Shown here one piece after another: positions 27,892 to 36,139 of a stretch of DNA of 64,000 nt. This DNA is from Hyalangium gracile (GTDB taxonomy: Bacteria > Myxococcota > Myxococcia > Myxococcales > Myxococcaceae). The stretch lies in the NCBI RefSeq assembly GCF_020103725.1, contig NZ_JAHXBG010000010.1, positions 248,001-312,000 of the forward strand. The letters run 5' to 3'. The position numbers and the translations under genes are program-made. Each line of letters opens with the position of its first letter. The stretch's first letter is position 1. The notes under the pieces are model-generated. The model saw only the letters and a list, made by a program, of their open reading frames with translations, ran no database searches and was not told the origin of the DNA.

Positions 27892-28566
27892 TCACTCCTC
27901 GGGCGAGGCGGACATCTCCATCCCGGAGGAGACCACGGGCATCGCCGTCGACGCGGCCTTCTTCGCCCGCCGCTTGGGCGGAGGCGCCAGCCGCGGTGCC
28001 GTCCCGAAGAGCCGCTCGTACGTCTCCGGCGTGTTGATGTTGACCACCACGCCCGGATCCTTCACGGACACCCGCCGCAGCTTCATGCCCTGGAGCGCCG
28101 CATCGAGCTGCACGGCGTCCGAGCCCATCAGCCGCTCGACCAGCGCGCGCGAGAGCACCACCGGATAGCCCGGCGCCCCCTCGAACTCCGGCCGCAGCCC
28201 GTCCTCCGCGTCGCCCACTCCCTTGAGCAGCGACTTGAGCGTGGAGGCCCTCACCGCGGGCATGTCCACCGGGTGCAGCAGCACCACGTCCGCCTCCTCC
28301 TCCAGCGCGGCCGACAGCCCCGCCTTGATGGACGCCATGGGCCCGTCCTGCCACCGAGGGCTGTCCACCAGGTTCACGCTGGGGTGCTGCTCACGTACCG
28401 CCTCTGCGTCCTTGCCGATGACTCCCAGCACCGCGCAACCCGCCTTGCCAAAGGTGGATGCGAGAGACTGGAGGAAGCTCCGTCCCCCCTCGTGCTCGAT
28501 GAGCGCCTTGGGGTGGGCCATCCGCCGGGCCTCGCCCGCGGCAAGGATGATCGCCACTGCCTTCAT
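27892..28566 (-). CDS. Nucleotidyltransferase family protein (MobA/MocA-like NTP transferase)
   Basis: 224 residues. The N-terminal nucleotide-binding motif LAAGEARRMAHPKAL is a variant of LAAG.S.RMG..K. DGPMASIKAGL, the acidic HPVDMP (metal-binding Asp) and GYPVVLSRAL are typical of the molybdenum-cofactor cytidylyl-/guanylyltransferase and related families. A Lys/Ala-rich and then Ser/Met-rich tail of about 35 residues follows the catalytic domain. The ATG at 28564-28566 has an AGGAGG ribosome site. No other cofactor gene is adjacent, so the nucleotide acceptor is unknown. Confidence 0.85.
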   Translation of the reverse strand: MKAVAIILAAGEARRMAHPKALIEHEGGRSFLQSLASTFGKAGCAVLGVIGKDAEAVREQHPSVNLVDSPRWQDGPMASIKAGLSAALEEEADVVLLHPVDMPAVRASTLKSLLKGVGDAEDGLRPEFEGAPGYPVVLSRALVERLMGSDAVQLDAALQGMKLRRVSVKDPGVVVNINTPETYERLFGTAPRLAPPPKRRAKKAASTAMPVVSSGMEMSASPEE

Positions 28567-28781
28567 AGCTACGCCTCCTCATGGCCCACGCGGGATCGCG
28601 GGGCAACGGCACTCACGCTGGTGCCTGCGCGCCAGATTGCAGCCCACCCCCAAGGGCTACCCGTTGGGAAGGCAGCACTCCCACCGGGGCGGTGTTCGAT
28701 AGCAGGTGGGATGGAGTCGGTGCCGCGTCCACCAGCCAGCAGATGCCTGCCCTCTCCGCCGTCACCGCCCCGGGCCTCCCC

Positions 28782-29201
28782 TCAGTGCAGCCAGCGCGAA
28801 GCGGTGCCCGAGGCCTGCTTCAGGCGCCGATCAGCCCCCACCGTCATTCCTTCCTCACCGCCCAGCGACTTGGCAGTCAAAACTTCAGAGAGTGAGAGCA
28901 GCGGCAGCCGTGACGCAACGCGGCAGAGCTCCGCCTCCGTCACCTCGGCGATCAGCTCCCCGCGCTCCTCGTCCACCACCGGCAGCACTGCCAGTCCGTA
29001 TTGCTGCATCACCCGCAGCGCGGAAAGCACCGTGTCGCTGGGGAAAAGGGTGATTGCCCGAGAGATGAGGGACTCACTGCGAGTGCTGCACTTGGCCACG
29101 CCGACCTCCACGAGAGGGACCTTCCGTCCCGTTCCGGGAGACCATGGAGCAATTTGCTTGCCAGGGATGTCGGACTGTTGACTACCAGCCTGACACAACA
29201 T
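28782..29201 (-). CDS. Small single-CBS-domain protein
   Basis: About 139 residues if the ATG at 29199-29201 is used; no start has a good ribosome site. The middle reads as one CBS motif: ITLFPSDTVLSALRVMQQYGLAVLPVVDEERGELI..VTEAEL. CBS motifs normally act in pairs, so this would have to dimerise or be a fragment. The last 30 residues look less conserved. It lies just upstream of, and divergent from, the patatin gene. An adenine-nucleotide-sensing role is possible from the family but unsupported here. Confidence 0.55.
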   Translation of the reverse strand: MLCQAGSQQSDIPGKQIAPWSPGTGRKVPLVEVGVAKCSTRSESLISRAITLFPSDTVLSALRVMQQYGLAVLPVVDEERGELIAEVTEAELCRVASRLPLLSLSEVLTAKSLGGEEGMTVGADRRLKQASGTASRWLH

Positions 29202-29272
29202 CCGACAAGGTTTGGCGGATAATGGGGACAAGCTGATCCACCATTCGAAAGATTCCGGACCGGAGCATCACC

Positions 29273-31270
29273 ATGTCCGTCAAATTGAACCCGCCGTCTC
29301 CGGGCTCGCCGCGGCGAACCCCGCAGGAGACGCCAGCGCCCCAGGCGCAGAAGTCAGAGAACTCCAACCCGTTGGCGAAGCTGGGCCAGAACCTGCAGCG
29401 CGTGGCGCAGCAGGTGGACAAGGGCCTCAACCGCGTCCTCGACACCTTCGACGCCCAGCTGCCGTCGCTGCCGCACGCCAACGCCACCAGCGCCCGGCCC
29501 TGGGAGGGCATCACCCTCACCGGCAAGCCGCTGCAGATACCGCTCGACAAGCTGCTGAGCGTGGACCTGTCGCAGGTGCGCAAGGTCCTCGAGCGCGTGG
29601 TGCCGCAGAAGATCCGCGATGACGAGGCCAGGCAGCTCATCGGTCAGACGCAGCCGTTCCGGGACACGCTCTCCAAGGTGCGCTCGCTGGGCGCCGAGCT
29701 GGACATGCTCTCCCCCAAGAGCGAGCGCTATGCCGAGGTGAAGGCGCAGCTGGCCAAGGCCGAGGGCGAGCTCACCTCGAAGTATGGCTACACCCGCGCC
29801 AACGCGCCGAAGCCGGGCGCCATGTGGGTGGATCCGCAGTTCATGGCCAAGGAGCTGCCCGGCGGCCAGCTGTCCGCCTCGCGCCTGGCCACGGGCACGC
29901 CGGTGACGAAGCCGCCCGAGCCCCTGGACTTCCTCTTCGGCGGCAAGCCGGACGGGGCCAGGCAGTCCCAGGCGTACCAGCAGGCGGTGGCCGCGCGCCG
30001 CGCCGAGCTGGGCATGCCCATCCAGGACGGCAAGCCGATCGGCGTGCACATGAGCCTGGAGGGCGGTGGCGGCAAGGGCAAGCGCTACGCGGCGATGCTC
30101 GGGGAGATGCGCGAGCTGGGCGTGGTGCCCACGAGCCTCACCGGCACCTCGGCGGGCTCCATCGCGGCGGCGTTCGCGGCCACGGGCGCCTCGCCCGAGC
30201 AGATCGACGCGATCGCCAAGGACCCTCGGCTGCAGAAGCTCTACGACTTCGACCTGGACCTGAAGGACGGAGGCCTGCTCAACGGCAAGGCCGCGTATGA
30301 CTTGTTCGACGCGAAGCTGCGCGAGCTGACCGGCATCAAGGACCGGCCCGTCACCTTCGCGGACCTGAAGGTGCCGCTGCAGCTGGTGGCCGCCAAGGCC
30401 TACGACAGCGCGGCGCCCAACGGCTTCCCGACGAACAAGGACCGCCTCTTCGTCTTCAGCCAGGAGACCACGCCGGACACGCCGGTGGCGCTGGCGATGC
30501 GCGCCTCCATGGCCATCCCCGGCGTCTTCGAGCCGGTGCAGATGGTGGACCCGGCCACGGGCCGCAGCATGCACCTGACGGATGGTGGCTCGCTCGACAA
30601 CCTGCCCATGGGCTACGCGAAGAACAACCTGCCGCAGATCGGCGCGGCGCTGCTGAGCCCGGACGCCAACCACCCCTCCAACGCCATCGGCACGGCGAAG
30701 CCGCTGCCCACCGGCCAGCTGGACACGACCAACGTCCTGTGGAGCGCCGTCAACGGCTACAGCTTCCTCAAGGACAACGCGACGGGCGCGGCGGACTTCC
30801 GCGATCGCACCTCGCCCGGGCCCAACCAGTTCATGCTCAGCCTGCCCACCTGGAACCTGGACAACCCCAAGGAGTCCAACAGCCTGCTGGGCTTCGGCTA
30901 CGACGCGAAGGTGGACCCGACGCTGGACAAGCAGACCCGCGAGGTGACGCGCGGCTTCCTGCGCAGCTTCCTGGACGACATGCGCGTGCCGGGCTCGCGC
31001 GGCTCCAACGTCACCACCCACGTGCCCAAGAACCTGCGCTTCAACGAGCAGGTGACGGTGAACGGCCAGAACTACAGCGTCTCCTACAGCGGCGGGGACA
31101 ACCTGGTGGCCGTCAACACCGCCACCGGCAAGAAGTCCGACCTGAAGCTGGGCCAGAAGAAGATCGAGGCCATGTACCTGGACCACGTGGCCTTCGGCGA
31201 CCTCAAGGCGCAGCTGGCCTACGCCCTGAGCACCCCCAAGAGCGTCAAGCCGGACTGGCTGCCGTTCTAG
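29273..31270 (+). CDS. Patatin-like phospholipase
   Basis: 665 residues. The patatin catalytic core (about 250-450) is complete. It has an oxyanion-hole loop EGGGGKGKRY (near 262-271), a nucleophile elbow GTSAG with Ser293, and catalytic Asp437 in TDGGSLDNLPM. A Pro-rich, unstructured start and a helical region (to about 240) precede it; a 200-residue C-terminal region follows. There is no signal peptide or membrane helix, as in ExoU-type effectors, so it acts inside the cell or leaves by a non-Sec route. Acyl hydrolysis of phospholipids is the known family activity. The ATG at 29273 has GGAG upstream. Confidence 0.9.
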   Translation: MSVKLNPPSPGSPRRTPQETPAPQAQKSENSNPLAKLGQNLQRVAQQVDKGLNRVLDTFDAQLPSLPHANATSARPWEGITLTGKPLQIPLDKLLSVDLSQVRKVLERVVPQKIRDDEARQLIGQTQPFRDTLSKVRSLGAELDMLSPKSERYAEVKAQLAKAEGELTSKYGYTRANAPKPGAMWVDPQFMAKELPGGQLSASRLATGTPVTKPPEPLDFLFGGKPDGARQSQAYQQAVAARRAELGMPIQDGKPIGVHMSLEGGGGKGKRYAAMLGEMRELGVVPTSLTGTSAGSIAAAFAATGASPEQIDAIAKDPRLQKLYDFDLDLKDGGLLNGKAAYDLFDAKLRELTGIKDRPVTFADLKVPLQLVAAKAYDSAAPNGFPTNKDRLFVFSQETTPDTPVALAMRASMAIPGVFEPVQMVDPATGRSMHLTDGGSLDNLPMGYAKNNLPQIGAALLSPDANHPSNAIGTAKPLPTGQLDTTNVLWSAVNGYSFLKDNATGAADFRDRTSPGPNQFMLSLPTWNLDNPKESNSLLGFGYDAKVDPTLDKQTREVTRGFLRSFLDDMRVPGSRGSNVTTHVPKNLRFNEQVTVNGQNYSVSYSGGDNLVAVNTATGKKSDLKLGQKKIEAMYLDHVAFGDLKAQLAYALSTPKSVKPDWLPF

Positions 31271-31319
31271 GCAGACGCGGCTCCAGCGGCGATGCTACCC
31301 TACAGGTAGGGTGCCGGCC

Positions 31320-32744
31320 ATGAGACGTGGCCGGGCACCCCTTGCCCGGGAGCCACGCCGCATGGAGTCGCAGCAGGACCTTCGCACGCCGTACTCGGAT
31401 GACACCCTCCTGCATCGCAGCCTGCTGGCCGAGTCCAACGCGGCCCTGAGGCTGGCGGCCTTCGGGGTGCTCGGCTACGTCATCATCACCAGCCTGCTGC
31501 TCTCCGTGGCCCCAGGTAGCGGGCGAGAGGGCCTGCTGGCCTCGTGGCGCTTCTTCCCGCTGGCCCTGGCGGCGAGCACCACGCTGGTCCTGCTGGCGCA
31601 TCAGCAGCTCGTGCACGGGTGGGTGGCCTATGCCGTCCTGGTGCCGTTCGCCTCGCTCCCCACGATCTCCTTCCTCGTCTGCCTGATGGTGCTGCCAGAG
31701 GAGGCCTCGGCCTACGTCCAGGGTCACCTGTCGAACCTCTACTTCGCCACCGTGGCCATGACGGGGCTCATGCTCGACTTCCGGCTCACCGCCATCTCCG
31801 GCGGCGTGGCGGCGGTGGGCTTCGAGTGCTGCCGCCTGCTGGCTCGAGCCGGCGCGAGCGCCGACGCCTCGGAGGGCTCCTGGACCCCGCTGGAGCTCTT
31901 CGACCCGTCCCGCGGCGGCTTCAAGTCGCTGATGATTCTCTCGAGCGGGCTCATCGTGGCGGTGATCGCGCTGATCACCCGGCGGATCATTCTCCGCGTG
32001 CTGAGCGAGGCTCGGGTGGAGAGGACGCTCGGCCGGCTGTTCGGGCCGTACATCCGCGAGGAGGCGAGGAGGCAGCTGCTGTCCCCCCAGCGCGCGCCGT
32101 TCGCCGAGCGCAGGCAGGTGGCCGTCCTCGTCGCGGAGCTTCGCGGGTTCGACGAGTACACCCGGGGGGCGGGGCCGCAGGAGCTCGTCGAGCAGCTCAA
32201 CACCTACTTCGAGGCCATGGCGCAGGCCATCACCCTGCGCGGAGGCGCCATCGACCGGTTCGCCGGGGACTCCCTGCTGGCCACCTTCGGCGGAGTGATG
32301 GCGCTGGAGTCCCCCTGCACCCTGGCGCTCGAGGCGGCCCGGGAGATGCGCTTCCGGCTGGAGCTGCTCAACTCGAGCTGGCGGCTGCGCGGACGGGCCC
32401 CGCTCGACAACAACATCGGCCTGCACGTGGGGGAGGTGGTGCTGGGAGTGATGGGCAGCGCGCAGCACCGGGACGTCACCCTCGTGGGCCAGCCCGTCAG
32501 CACCGCCGCGCAGGTGGGAGCGATTCCCCGGGAGCCTGGCTACCCCATCCTCCTCACCGAGGCGTTCCACGCACAGCTGCCCCCCTCCCAGAAGTCCACC
32601 TGTCGTCGGCTGGGGAGCGTGCAGGTCAAGGGCCACAGCGCCCCCATGGAGCTCTACGGCATCCTCGAGGGCCCCATCGTCATGCCTGTGCGTGTCCCCG
32701 TGGACACGCCGTACGCCCGTGACACGACGGTGACATGGGAGTGA
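31320..32744 (+). CDS. Membrane-bound class III nucleotide cyclase-like protein with altered active site
   Basis: 474 residues from the ATG at 31320 (31362 is an alternative). Five or six membrane helices (about 45-220) and a linker helix (RVERTLGRLFGPYIREEA) lead to a cyclase homology domain at about 265-440. The fold is clear (ELRGFDEYT, RFAGDSLLATFG, GLHVGEVVLG). However, the first metal Asp is Glu273, and the segment that normally reads G..VN.A.R is VGQPVSTAAQV, so the transition-state Asn and Arg are Ser and Gln. Activity is doubtful; a regulatory or partner-dependent role is possible. Confidence 0.82.
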   Translation: MRRGRAPLAREPRRMESQQDLRTPYSDDTLLHRSLLAESNAALRLAAFGVLGYVIITSLLLSVAPGSGREGLLASWRFFPLALAASTTLVLLAHQQLVHGWVAYAVLVPFASLPTISFLVCLMVLPEEASAYVQGHLSNLYFATVAMTGLMLDFRLTAISGGVAAVGFECCRLLARAGASADASEGSWTPLELFDPSRGGFKSLMILSSGLIVAVIALITRRIILRVLSEARVERTLGRLFGPYIREEARRQLLSPQRAPFAERRQVAVLVAELRGFDEYTRGAGPQELVEQLNTYFEAMAQAITLRGGAIDRFAGDSLLATFGGVMALESPCTLALEAAREMRFRLELLNSSWRLRGRAPLDNNIGLHVGEVVLGVMGSAQHRDVTLVGQPVSTAAQVGAIPREPGYPILLTEAFHAQLPPSQKSTCRRLGSVQVKGHSAPMELYGILEGPIVMPVRVPVDTPYARDTTVTWE

Positions 32745-32819
32745 CAATGGGCGCCCCCCGCGTGCCGCGTGCTTCGAGCTGACTAGGCTGCTCTCGAGGC
32801 ACCCGACACAGGAGAGACC

Positions 32820-33710
32820 ATGAACCCGCTGGACTGGACGGGCCCGGAGTTCCTCTCGCTGTACATCCCCCTGCTCGCAGGGGGACTCGGGGTGGCGCTG
32901 CTGCTGCGCTACTTCCTGCGTGCTCCTTCGGGAGAGCCGCTGCTCTCCGCTGGACGCATGGATCCATACGAGGTGGCGGCGCTCCACGGCTCGGACACCC
33001 TCATCGAGGCCGTCACTGCCTCGCTCTTCCACCGCCGCGTGCTCCGCGTCGATGGCGACAGGCTCGCCACGGGGGAGACGCTGCCTTCGAATGCGGCTCC
33101 CATCGAGCGCTCCGTGTTCGAGTGCGTGGCGACGGGGAACATGAAGCTGGAGACGCTGCGGCGGGCCTTGAGCCCCGACGTCCAGCACATCCAGGCCCGG
33201 CTCATGCGCAAGGGCCTGCTGGTGGACGACGCCCAGGCCCTCAAGGCCCAGCTCTACCCCTTGATGGCGTATGGCGCGGTCCTGCTGCTGGGCCTCACGA
33301 AGGTGGGCGTGGGACTCGCGAACGACAGGCCGGTGGTGTACCTCGTGCTGCTCCTGTGCCTCGGCTCGCTCGGGCTCCTGTTTCTCTGGCGCCGCCCCTG
33401 GCGCAGCCGCCTGGGTGACGCGACGCTGAAGGCCCTCCAGAGCGCGCACGAGCCCTTGCGCACCACCGCCATGGCGGGAGAGTCCTCCCAGGCCCTGAGC
33501 GGGCCGGACCTGGCGCTCGCGGTGGGCCTGTACGGTCCGGCGCTGCTCATCCCCATGGGCTACTCGGACCTGCGCCAGGTGATGCACCCTCCGAGCGCCA
33601 GCGGAAGCTCCAGTGACAGCTCGTCCGGTGGAGGAAGTGACTCCAGCTGCGGAGGAGACAGCGACGGCGGGGGTGGCGGCTGCGGCGGCTGCGGCGGAGG
33701 TGGGGATTGA
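32820..33710 (+). CDS. TIGR04222-like membrane protein with Gly/Ser/Cys-rich C-terminal tail
   Basis: 296 residues. An N-terminal hydrophobic helix (about 12-34) precedes a soluble domain with YEVAALHGSDTLIEAVTASLFHRRVL, a winged-helix-like block I associate with TIGR04222 proteins. Two more helices follow (about 145-185). The last 40 residues are Ser/Gly-rich with Cys277, Cys288 and Cys291 (C-X10-C-X2-C). The gene is translationally coupled (TTGA) to a DUF692 iron enzyme. MNIO enzymes of that family modify cysteines in peptide substrates, so this tail is a candidate substrate. That is inference. Confidence 0.8.
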   Translation: MNPLDWTGPEFLSLYIPLLAGGLGVALLLRYFLRAPSGEPLLSAGRMDPYEVAALHGSDTLIEAVTASLFHRRVLRVDGDRLATGETLPSNAAPIERSVFECVATGNMKLETLRRALSPDVQHIQARLMRKGLLVDDAQALKAQLYPLMAYGAVLLLGLTKVGVGLANDRPVVYLVLLLCLGSLGLLFLWRRPWRSRLGDATLKALQSAHEPLRTTAMAGESSQALSGPDLALAVGLYGPALLIPMGYSDLRQVMHPPSASGSSSDSSSGGGSDSSCGGDSDGGGGGCGGCGGGGD

Positions 33711-34594
33711 AGCCGCTGACGGGCGTGGGCCTGGGCTGGCGGCGGCAGCTCGCGCACCGCATCGACCAGGACCGGGCGCTCGGCTTCGTGGAGGTGCTGG
33801 CCGAGCACCTGAACCCCAGCGCCCCGCTGCCCGTGCCCCTGGAGCGGCTCAAGGAGCGCGGCATGCCCTTCGTGCTCCACGCGGTGTCACTGGGCCTGGG
33901 GGGCGCGGAGCCGCCGGAGGCCCGACGCCTGGACATGCTCGCGAGGCTCGCAGAGCGGCTGGGCGCGGTGTGCGTGAGCGAGCACGTGGCCTTCGTGCGC
34001 GCGGACGGCATCGAGTCGGGCCACCTGCTCCCCGTGCCGCGCGGTGACGAGGCGCTCGACGTGCTCGTGGAGAACGTCCGGCTGGCCCAGGCGGCGCTGC
34101 CCGTGCCGCTGGCGCTCGAGAACATCGCCACCCTCTTCGAGTGGCCCGACCCCGCCTTCACCGAGGCACAGCTGCTCACCGGCCTGCTCTCGCGCACCAG
34201 CGCCCTGCTGCTGCTGGACGTGGCGAACCTGTACGCCAACGCGCTCAACCTCGGCACCGACGCTCAGGCCGTCCTCGCCGCCGTGCCGCGCGAGCGCCTC
34301 GCCTACGTGCACGTCGCGGGAGGTGTCCGCCACGGCGCCCTGTACCACGACACCCACGCGCACCCGGTGCCCTCGGGCCCGCTGGAGCTGCTGGAGGCGC
34401 TCGCGGCCCGGCTCGGTCCCGTGCCCGCCATGCTGGAGCGGGATGACCACTTCCCGCGACCGGAGGAGCTGACCGCCGAGCTCCGCGCCATCGAGGCGGC
34501 GCTCGCACGCGGAGGCTCCCGATGGGAGGCCACCAGGGCCCCTGGTCCCTCCCAGCTTCCGATGGAGCGCAGCGAGGGAGAGCTCCGGCCATGA
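33707..34594 (+). CDS. DUF692 multinuclear non-haem iron oxidase-like enzyme (MNIO, MbnB/TglH type)
   Basis: 295 residues from a TTG overlapping the upstream stop. The TIM-barrel family pattern of likely metal ligands is visible: His58 (VLHAV), His93 (SEHVAF), Glu138 (LENI), Asp171 and Asn174 (DVANLYAN), His202 (YVHVAGG), Asp215/His217 (HDTHAHPV) and Glu244 (LERDDHF). Known members MbnB, TglH and ChrH use two or three iron atoms to oxidise cysteine or other residues of peptide substrates. The flanking Cys-tailed membrane protein and small partner fit such a modification locus. The last 30 residues are a non-conserved tail. Confidence 0.88.
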   Translation: MKPLTGVGLGWRRQLAHRIDQDRALGFVEVLAEHLNPSAPLPVPLERLKERGMPFVLHAVSLGLGGAEPPEARRLDMLARLAERLGAVCVSEHVAFVRADGIESGHLLPVPRGDEALDVLVENVRLAQAALPVPLALENIATLFEWPDPAFTEAQLLTGLLSRTSALLLLDVANLYANALNLGTDAQAVLAAVPRERLAYVHVAGGVRHGALYHDTHAHPVPSGPLELLEALAARLGPVPAMLERDDHFPRPEELTAELRAIEAALARGGSRWEATRAPGPSQLPMERSEGELRP

Positions 34595-35070
34595 GCTCCC
34601 AGGCGGCACGCGAGCGGCTGGCCAGGACCCAGGCGGCGCTGGTCCGGGCACTGGCCCAGGGCGCACCGGCCCCGGCGGGCTTCGACACGGAGCGGGTGAG
34701 GGAGAGCGCGGCGGCCCTGCTCTCCAAGCGCAGGCGGTGGGTGGAGCGCGCCTGGCCCCGGCTCGCGGCGGCGCTCGGCGAGTCCTTCCGCTCGCGGTTC
34801 GATGCGTGGGCGCTGGAGCACCCGATGGAGTTGGAGGCCAACCCTCGGGCCGAGGGGCGCAGGTTCGCCGACGCGCTGCTTGCCGCGGCGGAGTTCCCGG
34901 ACGCCGCCCGCGAGGAGCTGTTCTTCTTCGACATGCGCTACCAGCTCACCGAGCACGGACTCGTGGAGCGGCGAGGCCTCGGAGTGAAGGCGCTCTGGAG
35001 GAGGCCTGCCAGGCTGCTGGCTGCCCGGCTGCCGTGGGGACAGGTACTCTGGGTGCGCCTGCCCTTCTGA
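34591..35070 (+). CDS. Small partner protein of the DUF692 enzyme
   Basis: 159 residues from the ATG at 34591, whose ATGA overlaps the stop of the DUF692 gene. It is soluble and helical: KRRRWVERAWPRLAAALGESFRSRF, WALEHPM and EGRRFADALLAA, then EELFFFDMRYQLTEHG and an Arg-rich end. Many MNIO enzymes need a small partner, often DUF2063/HvfC-like, that binds the substrate peptide. Position and size suggest the same here, but I cannot confirm family membership. An upstream in-frame start at 34522 lies inside the previous gene and is not used. Confidence 0.75.
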   Translation: MSSQAARERLARTQAALVRALAQGAPAPAGFDTERVRESAAALLSKRRRWVERAWPRLAAALGESFRSRFDAWALEHPMELEANPRAEGRRFADALLAAAEFPDAAREELFFFDMRYQLTEHGLVERRGLGVKALWRRPARLLAARLPWGQVLWVRLPF

Positions 35071-35197
35071 GCCGCGGCCGTTCTCACGACTCTCCGAGTG
35101 TCCGAATACCTGCGCTTACCTGAACCGACTTGCGGCACACCCCGAGGGAGCCGCTAGGGTCCGCCCCTCAACTCCCATCCAGGAGAGACGGCGCGGC

Positions 35198-36130
35198 ATG
35201 GCGGATTCGTTCTGGGAGAAGCAGGAGCGGCGGCAGTCTCGGCTTCCGTGGCTCATCACGGTGCTGGTGGTGCTGCTGGCGGGTGTCGGCATCTATTTCG
35301 GGCAGGCCGCGTTCCGCACCGCGCAGGCCCGCGCGGAGACCGCCGAGGCCGAGGCCCTCAAGGCGCACGAGCGCGCCAAGACCGCCGAGCACGCGCAGAA
35401 GCTCGTGGAGGAGAAGCTGGCGGCGCTCGACTCCGAGAAGTCCCAGCTCAACAACCAGCTCTCCCAGCTCTCCACCGAGCGCGACCAGCTCACCCAGGCG
35501 GTGCAGGAGAAGGACGCGGAGCTGGCCCGCCTCAAGGCCACCTACCAGGACCTGGAGGAGAAGATGAAGGCGGAGATCGCCGATGGCGAGATCCGTCTGT
35601 CCCAGGCCGAGGGCCGCATCCAGGTGGACCTGGTGGACAAGATCCTCTTCGACTCGGGCGAGGCCAGCCTCACCGAGCGTGGCGCTGGCGTCCTCTCCCG
35701 CCTGGGCGCGGTGCTCGTGGGCGTGGAGGGCCGCACCATCCAGGTGTCGGGCCACACCGACGACAGCCCGCCCTCGCAGCGGCTCGCGGCCACCTTCCCC
35801 ACCAACTGGGAGCTGTCCGTGGCGCGCGCGGTGAACGTGGTGCGCTTCCTCCAGGAGAAGGCGAACGTTCCGGCGCAGAAGCTCGTGGCGGCCGGCTACG
35901 GCGAGACGCACCCCGTGGCCAGCAATGCCACGCCCAAGGGCCGCGCGCGCAACCGGCGCATCGAGATCCTCCTCATCCCCGACCTGCCCGCCGCCAGGCC
36001 TGCGGAGCTCACCGACACCACGGCCAAGGCCGCTCCCACCGCCGAGGTGAAGAAGGCGGTGGCCGATGCGCCCGTGGCGAAGGAGGACGTGCAGCCCGCC
36101 AAGGGGACGGCGAAGCCCGCCCCCAAGTGA
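35198..36130 (+). CDS. OmpA/MotB-like peptidoglycan-binding protein with coiled coil
   Basis: 310 residues. An N-terminal membrane helix (about 17-37) is followed by a long heptad-rich coiled coil (about 45-140, e.g. EKSQLNNQLSQLSTERDQL). A canonical OmpA domain comes next: ILFDSGEASLTERG, VSGHTDDSP, WELSVARAVNVVRFLQE and GRARNRRIEILL. The tail is a Lys/Ala/Pro-rich stretch. It is probably inner-membrane anchored and binds the cell wall. It is paralogous to the protein at 18830-19711 and better conserved in the binding domain. CAGGAGAGA lies upstream of the start. Confidence 0.88.
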   Translation: MADSFWEKQERRQSRLPWLITVLVVLLAGVGIYFGQAAFRTAQARAETAEAEALKAHERAKTAEHAQKLVEEKLAALDSEKSQLNNQLSQLSTERDQLTQAVQEKDAELARLKATYQDLEEKMKAEIADGEIRLSQAEGRIQVDLVDKILFDSGEASLTERGAGVLSRLGAVLVGVEGRTIQVSGHTDDSPPSQRLAATFPTNWELSVARAVNVVRFLQEKANVPAQKLVAAGYGETHPVASNATPKGRARNRRIEILLIPDLPAARPAELTDTTAKAAPTAEVKKAVADAPVAKEDVQPAKGTAKPAPK

Positions 36131-36139
36131 GCCCCACGG

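Noticed and set aside
28273-29181. Plus-strand frame covering the nucleotidyltransferase start and the CBS region
   Set aside because: No domain, Ser/Pro/Arg-rich, and it crosses the nucleotidyltransferase gene; the minus strand shows a CBS motif.
29354-31186. Minus-strand frame opposite the patatin gene
   Set aside because: Antisense composition; the patatin catalytic motifs fix the plus strand as coding.
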